DNA of 39,527 nt from Gnetum montanum (GCA_015680685.1 MNCI01033606.1:2389-41915), one strand, 5' to 3'; positions 1 through 11,065 are shown, counted from the stretch's first letter. A program made the numbers and translations. Notes: generated by a model from the sequence alone, not told the origin.

Positions 1-1463
1 GATGTTACCCAATAATCGGAAGCTGAGACAATAAAAATAAGAAGTCTTTGCATGGTGTGGTCCCCACGCATAAAAACACAAAACACAAAAAAAAAATAGA
101 AGAAGAAAAAAATAGCAAAAAACAAAATTGAGGATTCAAAGCACACCCCTTAGATGGAATAAAATTTGGGCTGCCAGCACTAGTTATGGAACCAAAGTGT
201 TCCCTCTAACTAAGGCCCTTCTCGCTTCCCATTCTCTCCGTTGTTTCATCGGAATGGTGGTGGCTCTTCGAAGATGCTTCCTTGTTATCCAAGTGGATGG
301 TTTGACCAAATGCATTGATGCGAAGTCACTAGAAGTGGTTGGTTTGAGCCATAGTTGGAATGAGATTTGCCAAGTCACATTAATCACGAAACACACAAGG
401 GGCTGTACACCACCTTGTTCTTGGGATTCCATTTCACTTCTCTTCTTTCCATCCTTCTCTCCATTGTTCACCTCATTACCAGCTGTATCATTAGTGTATA
501 TATTTTGGTTGATGCATTGTTTTCTTTTTGGTAAATTCTTACGGTTAAGACTTTAACTCTTGTTCCAAAGGACATTCCCAGAGCCCACGGACTCTTTGAA
601 TGTGGGATTGTTAGGGCATTAAGGGCATGAGCCTGCTTTGGGGAGGACCCACTGACATTCCTATTTGGAACATTAGTTAACTTCTTTTCCTTAACATTTT
701 TGCAATTAATTAACATTTTTGTTCATTTCCATCATGACATCCCCTTCACCGATGCCATAGTTGTCCCTTTTTCCCTATCTTTCCTACTCCTTTTCGTTCT
801 CCATTCTAACGCTACCGGCGGTTCGTGATTAGTCATGGGAGTACGGGTCCTAATTTTTTTATTTTTATCCTAAGCCCCAGATTTTTTCATTTTTCTTCCT
901 AACCCCTACACCTTCGGTAGTCATCATCTACATTTTCCCAGATCCATATTAGCCATACCACAACTTAGCCAAGGAACCTAAACCGAAGCAAGGTATGATT
1001 TACTTAATGATTCAATTACCCTTGCTAATATATGATTGTGTTGTGGGTGCAGATGGCAATCATACAACAACAGAATGGATCTGGCACAAACACTTGAAAT
1101 GGAGCTGCACTGAAGTAGCTATGCAAGGAGCAGGATCGATAATGAGCTTAGGATGGACAACGGAAGGCGCAATCTAGGCGTTGGTAGCAACAAGACTATT
1201 CTCTCTTCTTCTCTTCTATTCTATTCTCTCTCCTCTTTTCTCTCAGCTGCCAACTGTGGCCTGATGTCATTGTAATAAGGTGTTCACCCTTGCTGTCATG
1301 AATACCAGTTTTGTCAAGTCTTGTAATAAAGACCATTCACATGTCATCCCATTAGTTCCATTTCCCTTAATAATCCCGTACCTACCTGATATCATTGTAA
1401 GGAACTCGAGGATGAGTTTTCATTCAGTCATGGGGGTATGATGAGACGTGACATGCACTGTGC

Positions 1464-1541
1464 TGCGATATCGCGTACGCGATATAGCGGCCGCCATGAT
1501 ATCGCGTCTTCCCCTGCGATATCGCGTATGCAATATCGCGG
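1464..1541 (+). promoter_or_regulatory. CpG-dense palindromic block in LTR U3
   Basis: An 18-base perfect palindrome, ATATCGCGTACGCGATAT (1468-1485), is followed by a NotI-type GCGGCCGC (1487-1494). Further GATATCGCG and GCGATATCGCGTATGCAATATCGCGG units run to 1541. The block ends about 15 bases upstream of the TATA box. The same motif recurs in copies B (33925-34050) and C (38600-38632), with many CG positions changed to TG or CA. The position suggests an LTR enhancer or a methylation target; the function is inferred. Confidence 0.6.
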
Positions 1542-1555
1542 TCTGCCGTCATATT

Positions 1556-1563
1556 TATAAATA
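1556..1563 (+). promoter_or_regulatory. TATA box of LTR copy A
   Basis: TATAAATA followed by AGAGG is preserved on the sense strand of all three LTR copies (B at 33901-33908 and C at 38583-38590, both minus). Transcription would start near 1585-1595. Confidence 0.7.
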
Positions 1564-1729
1564 AGAGGCGGCACTCCCCTTATTTCCCAATCGTGGCTAG
1601 AAGTAGCGAAGCTCTGGCAGATTGATCACTCCAGAGTTAGAATTTTTCCCATGTGCCCGCAGTAGGAGTCCTAGAGTGAACGACTCTTTATTTGAGCAGC
1701 TTGTAACCTGAACCCAAGTTGTGTACGGC

Positions 1730-1735
1730 AATAAA
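1730..1735 (+). terminator. LTR polyadenylation signal AATAAA
   Basis: AATAAAGACGAACTTGATTG lies about 170 bases downstream of the TATA box. Counterparts are at 33727-33732 in copy B and 38410-38415 in copy C (minus). The spacing fits an R region running from the inferred start to just past this signal. Confidence 0.6.
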
Positions 1736-1805
1736 GACGAACTTGATTGGATAAACCTTGCAGTACATGGTTTTATTATTGTTTATTTACTGCTTTCCTA
1801 GTGTG

Positions 1806-2200
1806 CACAAGTACGACTTGATTACGAGCGTCTACGGACGTGTACGGCTAGTCAAGGAATCGGCTGCTTGTTGCAACGTATGAGTACGACTTGATTACGA
1901 GCATTGGCTACTTGGTAACCCAATAGTGTATTCCAGGATTCTGCGCTTGGTAATCCCAGTGGTAGTCCAATGTGTACGGCTAGTCAAGGAATCGGCTACT
2001 CATTGCTAGGCTAGAACGTGTGATAAGTACGACTTAGTTACGAGCACCCACGGGTGTGTACGGCTAGCTAAGGAATCGGCTGCTTATCACACTTAAGCTA
2101 AATAGGTGCCTCAGTACGACCACTTCGAGCACTTGCGTTACGTGTGGTGATCCCAGTAACGATTAGCATTTGGTAAGCCACAGTTGCATAGTTCAGGGTG
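1806..2200 (+). repeat. Internal degenerate tandem repeats in U5 of LTR copy A
   Basis: Two motifs alternate. One is like GTACGACTTGATTACGAGC (near 1811, 1884 and 2027, weaker at 2114). The other is like TGTACGGCTAGTCAAGGAAT plus CGGCT (near 1841, 1973 and 2057). Spacing is uneven, about 70-145 bases. Copy C keeps a comparable array (about 37980-38340), while copy B has lost most of it, which explains much of B's shorter length. Confidence 0.7.
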
Positions 2201-2542
2201 TGTCCGGTAAGTGGGAACGGATGCTGACGCTAGTTAATTTAGACTTAGGACATTAGTTAGAGTTAGCTTAGTTTCTCAACCCTTTCCTCTGATAGCATAG
2301 AAGATAAACCGAAAAATACCAAAAAAATCACATACCTCAGACTTGCTTAACCATACACCGTGACACTTACAAGCAAGCCTGGGAAGACAACGAATGATTA
2401 ACCCCAAGTGTTTCTTGTGGTGTTAAGGCATTTAGTCTGCGGAGTTCGACCAGATCGTGCGTGCACGCTTGTATTCATATGGTTGAGTGTAGGGGTACCT
2501 CGCCACTCATCAAGCTTGTTGTGGTTCGAGCAAGGAACTTAG

Positions 2543-2722
2543 TTATAATGTTCCCTTCTCATCGTTGTATGTTGTAACAAGAACTTTGACAAGAGAATTA
2601 TTTGTGATCTCATTAGCCTCAAGATTAAGAGTTTTGACTATGTACTCAAGACATTTGAGGGACTTCTCTATTGAGGCTACTTGATCAAACAAGCTCTTAG
2701 ATTTAAGACCTATGTGAAAAAG
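2543..2722 (-). pseudogene. Short coding-like relic, unknown protein
   Basis: The minus strand is open for about 58 codons and ends at a TAA (2543-2545). It reads like real protein, with the segment KSLFDQVASIEKSLKCLEYI followed by an Asn- and Glu-rich stretch, and it looks helical, perhaps a coiled coil. It lies just beyond the 3' end of LTR copy A, so that LTR may have landed in or beside it. No start codon, upstream exon or family was recognised. It could be a fragment of a host gene or of a transposon ORF. Confidence 0.35.
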
Positions 2723-2819
2723 GTTAATGGATCATTCAACATTACCATAGAATCTGTTTAGATTCAAAGATGGGTTGAATTATGCCCATGTGTCCATGTT
2801 CTAATCCTGCATGTTAACC

Positions 2820-3690
2820 AAACATACATTAAGTGTCATATGCATGATATAATTCATCAAAAAATGTTAAAATAATGTAAAGTAATATAGTAATATAGCA
2901 CCATGAAGTAGAACAATGTCAAAATAAAGTACAACATTGTAAATCAAGGTAAAGTGAGGCCTAGGGAAGGCAAACTAAGGTGAAACAAGGTAAAATGAGG
3001 AACAAAAAATGCCAAATGATGTAGGATAAGATTATATAGTCATTAAATAAGATCAAAACAATGAAAAAATTATTTCAAATTATAACAAATGAGACTTAAG
3101 TGATACTAGATAATATCAAATGATGGAAAATGATTATAAAACAAGGCCAAACATGGTCAAATGATGGCAAATGTTGTTAAAATATGGTAAAATGAGATCA
3201 GATGATGTCAAAATTTTATAAAATGGTATCAAATGAAGTAAGAATGATGAAACATGATGGGCAATGACACCAAACAATATCATATGGTGTCAATGGGCAA
3301 TGACATCAAACAATATCATATGGTGTCAAAATGACTTCAAATGATAGTTAACAATGTCAAACAGGGACAAATGATGTACATTGATACCCAATTATAGCAA
3401 ATGATACCAAAATGATGTAAGACAATGTCAAATGGGGCCAAATTATGTTAAATGATGCCAAAATGGTATCAAATGAAGTTGAGTGACATCAAATAATGTC
3501 ACAATGATACCAAATAATGTTGAAATAACACCAAATGATGTCAAATGTGCCCAAACAAGGTTGGACATGGTCAACGAATGTCAAAATGATGCAAAATGTT
3601 GTTGAATGACAAAAAATGATGTCAAAATGATATCAAATGATACCAAATGACATAAAATGATGTTGACTAGATTAAAATTGGTCAAATAAG
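2820..3690. repeat. Degenerate minisatellite, CAAATGATGTCA-like
   Basis: A roughly 870-base tract is built from variants of AAATGATGTCA and CAAAATGATACCA with a loose period of about 10-13 bases. Inside it, a 36-base unit (GGGCAATGACAYCAAACAAT...) is repeated almost perfectly at 3259 and 3295, which shows more recent slippage. No coding frame is visible. Confidence 0.65.
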
Positions 3691-4125
3691 GTTGAAAAAG
3701 GTTCAAAATAGTATAATTGTTAATATTTATTTTTATTTTAAACTTTCATAGTTGAAATAATAAAAAATCTAATGAACATAGGTCATAAATTGCCAAAATA
3801 GGTGAAAAATGGGAGAAAATGGGATGTAAATTATCAGAATAGGTAAAAAGCTAAAGAAAATAGGCTACAAACTATCAAAATTAGGAAAAAGGTAAAGGAA
3901 AAAAGTTGTAAAGTGTCAAAATAATAAAAAAAGATAGATAAAATAAGTTTTAAATTACAAAAATAATAAGCTTATTTTCCCAATATGTGGATCAATTTTG
4001 GTAGTTTTCATAGATTCTTTGATAAGGTTGTGACCTCTCTAGTCTCCTAGCACAATAGCTAGGATTTTTGAGAGAAATCTAAGGTTTTTGAGGTTGTGTT
4101 GATTAATATGAAGGTTTTTTGATGT
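3691..4125. other. AT-rich intergenic DNA
   Basis: No open frame, conserved repeat or RNA-like structure was seen, apart from A-rich words (AAAATAGG, AATAATAAAAA) that tail off from the preceding minisatellite. Confidence 0.5.
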
Positions 4126-4800
4126 CCACACATTAGCATATACTTTGGTCCAATGTATGGAGCTTAAGTATCCAATGTATAATGTCAAAAAAACCATTTT
4201 TTAGAGCTAAAAAGGTCAATTTCTAAGTCAATTTTTCCTTATAGGTTTTATGGGTTCCACGTGGTCATTTTTAAGAAAATTTGGATGTGTCAAAACTTAG
4301 TATAGGTTCCACATGTTGGCTTATACATTGGCCCAACATATGGAGCTTAATTCCCAACATGTTAGTAAAATTTTAACAATTTTTGTGGATTTTTGATAAG
4401 GTTTTTTGAATTCTCAAGTTTGTATGTCAACGTCTATGGCTTGGAGTTAGATCTACCACTTCTAGAACCATTTTTGAAAAGGAATGAGATATTTTGATAA
4501 TTATTAGGCATTATTAAGATGCCACATGTTGGTTTATATGTTGGCCCAATGTATTTGGCTAAGGATTCCAATGTACAAGCTTTAAATCCTCAACGTATGA
4601 TCTTCCTTGAGTAGAATTTTGATGTTTCTGAAACTTGCTAAAATCTTGAAGTTTGATGGGCCTACTAGATGGTTTGAGGTTGAATTTACAATGGTGTAGG
4701 CTTGGCCATAACCTACACATGTTGGCATGCACATTGGAGTTCTTATGACCAATAATGTGGTAAGGATCTAAGTTCTGTATGTTGGTGTATATGTTAGTTT
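4126..4800 (+). repeat. Four diverged direct repeats with a period near 180-215 bases
   Basis: A core like CCACATGTTGGCTTATATG, followed in most copies by TTGGCCCAATGTATGGAGCTT, recurs at about 4126, 4309, 4522 and 4712 (steps of 183, 213 and 190). The copies are strongly diverged. They look like an old satellite or an ancient tandem amplification. Confidence 0.5.
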
Positions 4801-5101
4801 TGAAAGCCCAAATTATAAGGTCAGAAATAGAAATTTTCTATCAAGACCTAATGTACAAGGCTTATTTTCTTTAGATATCTCTAAGACAAATGTGAAGAAG
4901 GTTTTCTAGATCTTCAAAAGACTCTCTTATCAACATTTGGAGCATTTGATGATTGGAAGATTTTCTACACCAAATGTCAACATTAAAGCTAGTTTTCTTT
5001 AAGTCTCTTGATTGTGGCACCTAGAATCTATAATGGAGAATGAAAAACCTAAATCTTAATATATTCCCAAAAATATTGGCTTCCATATATCTCTATTTAC
5101 A

Positions 5102-5277
5102 ATGTTGGAACAACAAGACAAGGAGTTTCAATCTTTTCTTCTACAATAATTGAGGCAAAGAATTACAACTTTCAACAACCATGGTAAGGAAAATTGGGTT
5201 GATGAAAGAAAACCCAATGTTGGACAAGGTAGATGAGGCTATTCAAATTTTTTCAAGGCTTTCAAACTATTCTATAG
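5102..5277 (+). pseudogene. Candidate 5' exon of the gene relic
   Basis: From an ATG at 5102 the frame reads MLEQQDKEFQSFLLQ, then a TAA in a Gln-rich context, then about 40 more residues with one further stop. It ends at a possible donor, AG|GTGAAA, at 5277/5278. The composition is protein-like and contrasts with the surrounding T-rich DNA. Its phase does not match the next exon at 6689, so either an intermediate exon is missing or the two are unrelated. This is a weak call. Confidence 0.25.
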
Positions 5278-6688
5278 GTGAAAAATATTCATCGAGCTCT
5301 ACAAGTTTCCAAATCCTCACCATTTTTTCTAATTTTAGTTGAATTTATGGAAATGTTTTTCCATCTCTAGGGTTACCTTGGTTGAAATTTTCAAATCTAT
5401 TTATGTTGAATGAAAGATCTAGGCCTATCAATTATATTTGAATTAAAATTTGAACTTTTGGTAATGGATTGGAAAAAAATTGAATTTTCCCCCACACCTA
5501 GGCTTAGCATTTTCCCCCTAGTTTTGGACAATTTTGGCTTAACTTTGATGTTTTTTCTAGATTGTATATGCTAAAATTTTGCAATTTTGAGTGCATAGAT
5601 ATGTTGTTCTTGGTTTTTTTTTTGCTATAAAAAACATGAAATTATATATATTTTTATTTTTTATGGATTTTTACCAACCCAGTTTATAGCATTCTGGCCT
5701 AATTTGTTGAAATTTTGTAGTTTTGCAATGCAAAAATTAACAGTGTTAGCAATGTTTTAGGCATCTCTAGTCAACATTTTGAATCTTTGATAATGGTGGG
5801 AATAATATAGAAGGTTTTTTTATGAATTTTGAAAATTTTTAATTTGTTTACAAATTTTTATCAAAGTGTTTACTACAATTGATTCACTATAAACCAGGTT
5901 GTTGATCAAAATTTCGACAGAAAACTAGCATAATTGTCGGTTTTTTCTTTTACAATTGAATTGGAATGTTGATAGTTAATTTTGGTTTTTGGGAATGTGT
6001 TCTTTGCACCTATTCTTGAAAATAATTTTTAAGAATTTTTAAAAGGTTTTTCCTAGCCTCTAGGATCTATATTGGTCAATTTTGCTTTTGGTTGCATAGT
6101 TTCTAGTTTTCATGCCTAGATTGACAACATTGGGTACTAAGGCTTGCTTTATGATTGTGGTGAAATTTTTTTGAGTATTTTGGCTAATTTATAGTACTTT
6201 TTAGACTTTTCAAAATAATTTATGAGTGCTTTTAAGGCATTTTGTGAGATGTGTAGGCTCCAAGAGCCAAGAAATCCTATACTTCTTGCTTCCACTTCTC
6301 TTGCATCTTTTATGTTTGAGCTTGTATGAACTATTTGAATACTAATTTATGAAAACTTCTATTAATCAAGTCTCAATGCTATCATTCTTAGCTTCTAGTT
6401 TTTTCAAATATTGGTTATCATGTTAACAATTTCTGAAATGTTTATTCTAAGGTTTTATAGGCTAACTATTTATGAAAATGTAAATTTTTTTTTACTATGT
6501 TACATGAAGTGTAAAGGCTATATTTTGACTTATATTATGAAGATAGTTGCATTGGTATACTTGGTTATTATTGATTTTTTGAATTTAATAGCAACATTGT
6601 TATTATAGAGGTTATTTTGTTAATTTTTTGTTATAATGTTCCTATGGTTTTCTATGTTCTAATGGTTATGTGTTCTGGTTATGTATAG
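5278..6688. other. T-rich non-coding DNA, possibly an intron
   Basis: The plus strand is strongly T-rich with no sustained coding frame. It ends at a plausible splice acceptor (TGTATAG, 6682-6688). It may be a long intron of the gene relic that resumes at 6689. Confidence 0.35.
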
Positions 6689-7143
6689 GACCTTGATAAA
6701 ACCTATTTTGGTTGTAGTGGAATTGGTTGGGATCCTATGTTGCACTGGGATAGCCACACAAAATTGATTAAGCCCATATATGTGCATTGAAAAATGTACT
6801 TCAATATGGTTTAGACCTAGTGTAAGAGAATTGTTGGCATACTTGCTCTACAACTATAGTGTGATTGCTTGATCATCCTTGATGGTAGATGTAGCCTCCA
6901 TCATCACAAATATCCTTTTGGTAGGGTCTTCTACCCACATTCTACAATTCATAGTGGATGATCCCCATATTGAAATAGATATAAAGCATAGCAGGAGCTC
7001 ATTTTCAACGTGAGTTAGATGGTTATTCCAAATTTGGAAAATGCCTATGTATTTGCAATACAATTTTGACAACACCTTAATGATAGGCCATAGGATAAAC
7101 ACACTTTTTCAAAATCTTCTAGGAACTATCTACTTACTAGAAT
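6689..7143 (+). pseudogene. Gene relic, exon 1 of the recognised part (unknown protein)
   Basis: The exon follows an acceptor TATGTATAG and stays in one frame for 151 codons, with ten stops (TAG or TGA) and no frameshift. Local matches to real protein texture include DLDKTYFGCSGIGWDPMLHW near the start and ENAYVFAIQF near the end. It closes at a perfect donor, AGAAT|GTAAGT, leaving two bases of a codon. The following 88-base intron (7144-7231) has a CTAAC branch-point-like motif at 7204-7208 and a T-rich tract before AG. The next exon supplies the missing base, so the phase is preserved. The family was not recognised; it could be a host gene or a DNA-transposon protein. Confidence 0.55.
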
Positions 7144-7231
7144 GTAAGTCTAATTCTAAATTATTATCTTTGTTCATTTTTTATGCTTTAAGATTGTTCA
7201 ATTCTAACTATTTTGATTTTCATTTTTGTAG

Positions 7232-7461
7232 GTATAGGGCACATCCTGAGGAATTGGTGAAAATTGATCAAACCTTATCTAATATTCATATAGCCTTGAA
7301 ATAATTCAAGCAAGGTGAGGTCATAAGAGTGTCGGTGCTCAATTAGCTTGGAGTTGAGTTTAGTAGATACCCTACATGGTATTTCCACATATACAAAACA
7401 AATTTTTTATACACATCAGTTATACTAGCTCATCCTAAGATTCTAGCTTTGTCTATGTCTG
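7232..7461 (+). pseudogene. Gene relic, exon 2
   Basis: The exon follows TTTTTGTAG and opens with the single base that completes the split codon of exon 1. It then reads YRAHPEELVKIDQTLSNIHI and onward for about 76 codons, with only two stops (TAA, TAG). It ends at a strong donor, TCTG|GTAAGTG, at 7461/7462, leaving one base of a codon. Element D lies in the intron that follows. Removing D and one target-site copy leaves an intron of roughly 115-120 bases, similar to the relic's other introns. No domain was recognised. Confidence 0.55.
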
Positions 7462-7523
7462 GTAAGTGAAAGTTTTTTTTTAGTATGGCCAACCATTTTA
7501 GTATTTTTTTTTTTTACAAAAAT

Positions 7524-7528
7524 GTTTC
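7524..7528 (+). repeat. Left target-site duplication of element D
   Basis: GTTTC here pairs with TTTTC at 20050-20054, four of five bases. This supports the element ends at 7529 and 20049, whose TG/CA termini have decayed on the right end and at the inner LTR edges. Confidence 0.55.
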
Positions 7529-10337
7529 TATTCTCAACCATTTGGGAATGGACCACCAACATCTCCAAACATGATTTAGGTGCTTGCTAGCCTCTAGCAA
7601 TATCAAGGCCTAGATACATCGAAATAAACTTAGTAGTTATGAAATGTACTAAATTTGAGTATGTATTTGTTGTTGCGAATGTTGAAATGGTTGGGTTATG
7701 TATCAAATTGTAATTAGCTATGACAAAAGAGATTTAACTAACTTTGTCAAATACTATGATTTGCCAGAGATTGGTATTTTATTTAGTCACTTAGTCTATA
7801 TGGTCCCTATAGTAGGCTATTTTTAGCAAATAAAATTTTGCAAAAATGATTGAGCACAATTCTACCAATCTACACCTAATTTCCCCTAGAGAAAAATTCC
7901 ACAAGAAAACTAGAAATAGAGAAAGATTCAATGGACTTAGAAAGAGAAAGAAAAGAAAGTAGATTTGTGTGAAATCTCAAATATTTAAGCACGATAAATT
8001 GACATGAGGAAACACTTCAAAATAAAGCTATTTCTAATTCAATAACTATAAATTGTTCAAACCTTCCAAGCTCAACAAGCAATTTCATAAAGACAATCTT
8101 ATTATACTACCAAAAATTGCTACATAAACAACAAAGTACAAATCTCTATTTTGACTAGTTAATAGTTATCAAATATTACATTCAATAGAGCCTTAAATAA
8201 ATTTGACAATTTGTAGATTAAGATAATAAGGAAATACACTTTAAAATAATGAAGGTATTTTAGTTGTCTCAAAATACCAAAGATTTTCCTAGGTTCTCTA
8301 TGCTTAAAAAAAATAATTTTACTAAGACATTACTATTAAATTTCTCTTGAGGTTTTTCAAAAACATAAGCTCTTCTATGGAAAATATTAATAGGAGTCTA
8401 ATATTGTGTAAAAATAGAGCTATAAAAGCAACTTAGAATAAATCCCAAGATTAGAGCCCAAGCATAACACTATCTAAACCATTAGCTAAGTTACTAAAAT
8501 AAAATGGGAAGGAATGGACTCATAAAATTAAAACAAAGTAGCTAAGTTGATGTCTTTAGCAAGCCATCTTACAAATAATCTTCAATTATCTTTTTCCAAA
8601 TTCTCCCCTCCTTTCCTTCTACCATTAAAGGCTCTTTTATAGTGACCTTAGGGTAGTTACAATAATCATAAGGGGTTAAGGGTATTACAAATATCTAGAA
8701 AAAATTTATGATAACTTGAGAAATATAAGTTATGTTTGGCAAGTATCCTTCCCAATAATCTCTTTTTCTCCTTTCAAAATCTTTTTTATTTATATTTATT
8801 TCCTTGTAAATTATTGTTAAATTTCATATTATACCTTCATGATTATATTAATATTATAGTTTGGCCAATGATAAAGAAAATCCCCTTAAGAAAATAATAA
8901 CATTTGACTTATGCCACATTTCTAATGTTTCCCTTGTATTTTAAAATTTTTTTTGCATATTCTATCTTCTTTTCCTTTATGAAGCTAGCTCACTACAGGT
9001 GTTAATTTTTTGTTTGTACATGCGGAATATTGTGTTGTTATCATGAGAAAAAATACTTCCCATGCTCAGTGATCTACTATGTTGCTACCACTGGTCATCC
9101 ATTCCTTTTGCATGCAACATCTGTTGCTCATTGTTGTTGATAGATGTCTCCAAATTTGGCTGAGTTATTATGCTTGTTGTAACTGTTGGAAGTGTGTTGC
9201 CCAAGAAAACATGACCTAAGGCTATGTTCCTGTAAAAACCCTTATCTCTAATGTAGATTGTACTCCACAAAAGAGGAAGAACACTAATGATACTGCTAGT
9301 ATAGTGGCTAAGGCATCAGAAATGACCATCATTATGATGGGTCATGATGCTAAGAAAGTTTTTAGTTCCACTGTACTTGCCACACTTGTGTCCATTGCAC
9401 TTGCTGCCATATGAGTCTTCTCTACCAAAGGCATACACATTTAAATTTACCATTAGGTGCTAAATGGTGTAGATACAATTTGCAATTGTAGAATTCCATA
9501 CCTAAGTTGAGTTCCTTTCCTTCTTGCTTATGACATGTCCATGAGGTAGGGCCTCCACGATGATGCCATTAGGGTTTTTCTTTTGCCTTTTTCTATGTTT
9601 TTCTTTGTAAAATATTACTAGAATTTTCCCAATGCTTAGCAAGGTTGCCCAATTTTTGATAAAATTTTACTTGTAAAATAATCTAACAATTAATTTAATT
9701 CATTTAATTTTGATGAAACTGTCAATGAGAATTTCTAAAACTTTTGCTCAGCTCTTTCTGGGGATTTTATTGTTAAAACATATTCGATTAATCTTTGTCT
9801 CAATACTATATGTTATTTTGACCATTAGAAGGAACAATACTTTCAGTGATTGAATTTGAAACAAAATTATGATGTGCTAGCTTAATTATGAAATTGATAA
9901 AGTGGTAAACACTAGATTTGTGTGTACCCTAATATATTTCAAAACTTCTAGTCACTCAACATGTAAAGATGCAAATGCTACATGCCATTGAATAACTATC
10001 AACCTCTGAAATGGTATACTAGTAAATTCTCATGGGTTTTACCATATAAATTATTTTCTTTTATCAAGAGGAAGTATCCTTATATTTTTTATATTTAACT
10101 AGTATTAACCATTGCCTCTTTAGTTCCCTCTTTCTTTTCCACTGATTTTGTCAGTATCAAACCATAACATTTATGATGCAAGAATTTTCCACTTACATTT
10201 ATCTTCATAATATCTTGAAAATATAATTAGAAATAATGTTTCAGTCCTTTTGTGCATATTGCTATGTCTCTTATGGGACTTTATATATATATATTTTCTT
10301 AATTTCTGCTCCATAGAATGACATAAATGTGACAACA
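7529..10337 (-). repeat. 3' LTR of element D
   Basis: This copy is homologous along its length to 17263-20049. Its sense 5' end reads TGTTGTCAC (complement of 10337 downward). A TATA box, CACTATAAAAG (8634-8641, minus), precedes the U5 part. The U5 part and the extreme ends match element E's LTR, but the central U3 does not. Confidence 0.8.
8634..8641 (-). promoter_or_regulatory. TATA box in the 3' LTR of D
   Basis: TATAAAAG in the context GTCACTATAAAAGAGCC is matched by the same box in the 5' LTR of D. Confidence 0.55.
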
Positions 10338-10559
10338 ATTCCTTCCATCCTTTCTTAAAATTCTTGAGAAGTTAAGATGTTTAAGTAATCCATCAATGCA
10401 CATTAACTAAATCATCATCCAAACAATACTTTATTGAACATTTCCATAAAAATAAAAATCTTTTTTGAGGGAAAATTTCAACAAACTTAAGGTTTGATGA
10501 AATAAAAACCTCATTTCTAATAAAACTTAGGAAACTATACAAATTCAATATCATACAAA

Positions 10560-11065
10560 ATATTTTTTGGGTGGAAAAAGAATAGTTAGAGTAACATTTT
10601 TAGGGATTCTCATATCATGAATCCTTTCATATGTAATCTCAGTTGTAATGAATGCCCCTCTTCTTGCCTAGTTGAAGCCTCAACTTGATCTTCACTTTTT
10701 TTTTCAACAACTATCTTTGTTTCCTTTGCATCCAACTCCTTGATTGCTAGTTTTTGAGGTTCTTTCCAACTAGTTGCTTTAGTGTCTTGAGATATAAAAA
10801 CCTCTCCCCAAGAATCATATTTACTAGACTCTTCTTGATATTTAGCTTAGGTGGTGCATTCATGGAAGCCACCCCAAACATTAGAATGTATAGAAAGTCC
10901 ACTAGTGAGAAATCTAAACTCATTTGAAAGCCAAAGTAAGAAAGGTCTTTCACTAGATGCTCTATGGATAATTGCCTTACAATAGGCCTTTAAGACATGG
11001 TCTGGAAAACATCTCATAACATATGGGATAAAAGTCCTTCTCATTGCCCTATCTCCAAGAGCCAT
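10560..11065 (-). pseudogene. 3' ORF downstream of integrase in element D
   Basis: After integrase and a 660-base AT-rich spacer, the minus strand carries a frame of roughly 165 codons. It starts MALGDRAMRRTFIPYVMRCF and has one TAA after about 72 codons. It then runs through an acidic, lysine-rich part (KSEDQVEASTRQEE). A small frameshift precedes a conserved tail, ITYERIHDMRIPKN, followed by a hydrophobic LTILFPP stretch. The same tail survives in element E (REIAYERVRDMRIPTSG...), although E lost everything between the protease and this ORF. No zinc finger, signal peptide or clear membrane segment is visible. The family was not recognised. It may be a C-terminal part of the polyprotein or a separately spliced protein. 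Confidence 0.55.

Larger units (their letters stand above)
1..2512 (+). mobile_element. LTR of the A/B/C Ty3/gypsy-like family, copy A
   Basis: This is a long terminal repeat homologous, in opposite orientation, to 33204-35417 and 37592-39527. Its 3' end at 2512 reads CACTCATCA. The start at base 1 (GATGTTACCC) is probably one base inside the true TGATG...CATCA-bounded element, so the copy is essentially complete at about 2.5 kb. In order it holds an AT-rich 5' U3 part, a CpG-dense palindromic block (1464-1541), a TATA box (1556-1563), an AATAAA signal (1730-1735) and a block of internal repeats (1806-2200). Orientation is set by the TATA and AATAAA order. What follows at 2513 shows no primer-binding site or gag, so this is a solo LTR or a remnant of a larger element. 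Short ORFs inside it are broken differently in the other copies and are not counted as genes. Confidence 0.85.

Noticed and set aside
128-556. 142-codon open frame near the window start
   Set aside because: It lies in LTR copy A, and the corresponding positions in copies B and C are broken differently. There is no protein-like motif.
7501-7515. Poly-T run as a retroposed poly-A tail on the minus strand
   Set aside because: No retrocopy or target duplication is associated with it. It sits in the relic's intron as a T-rich tract.
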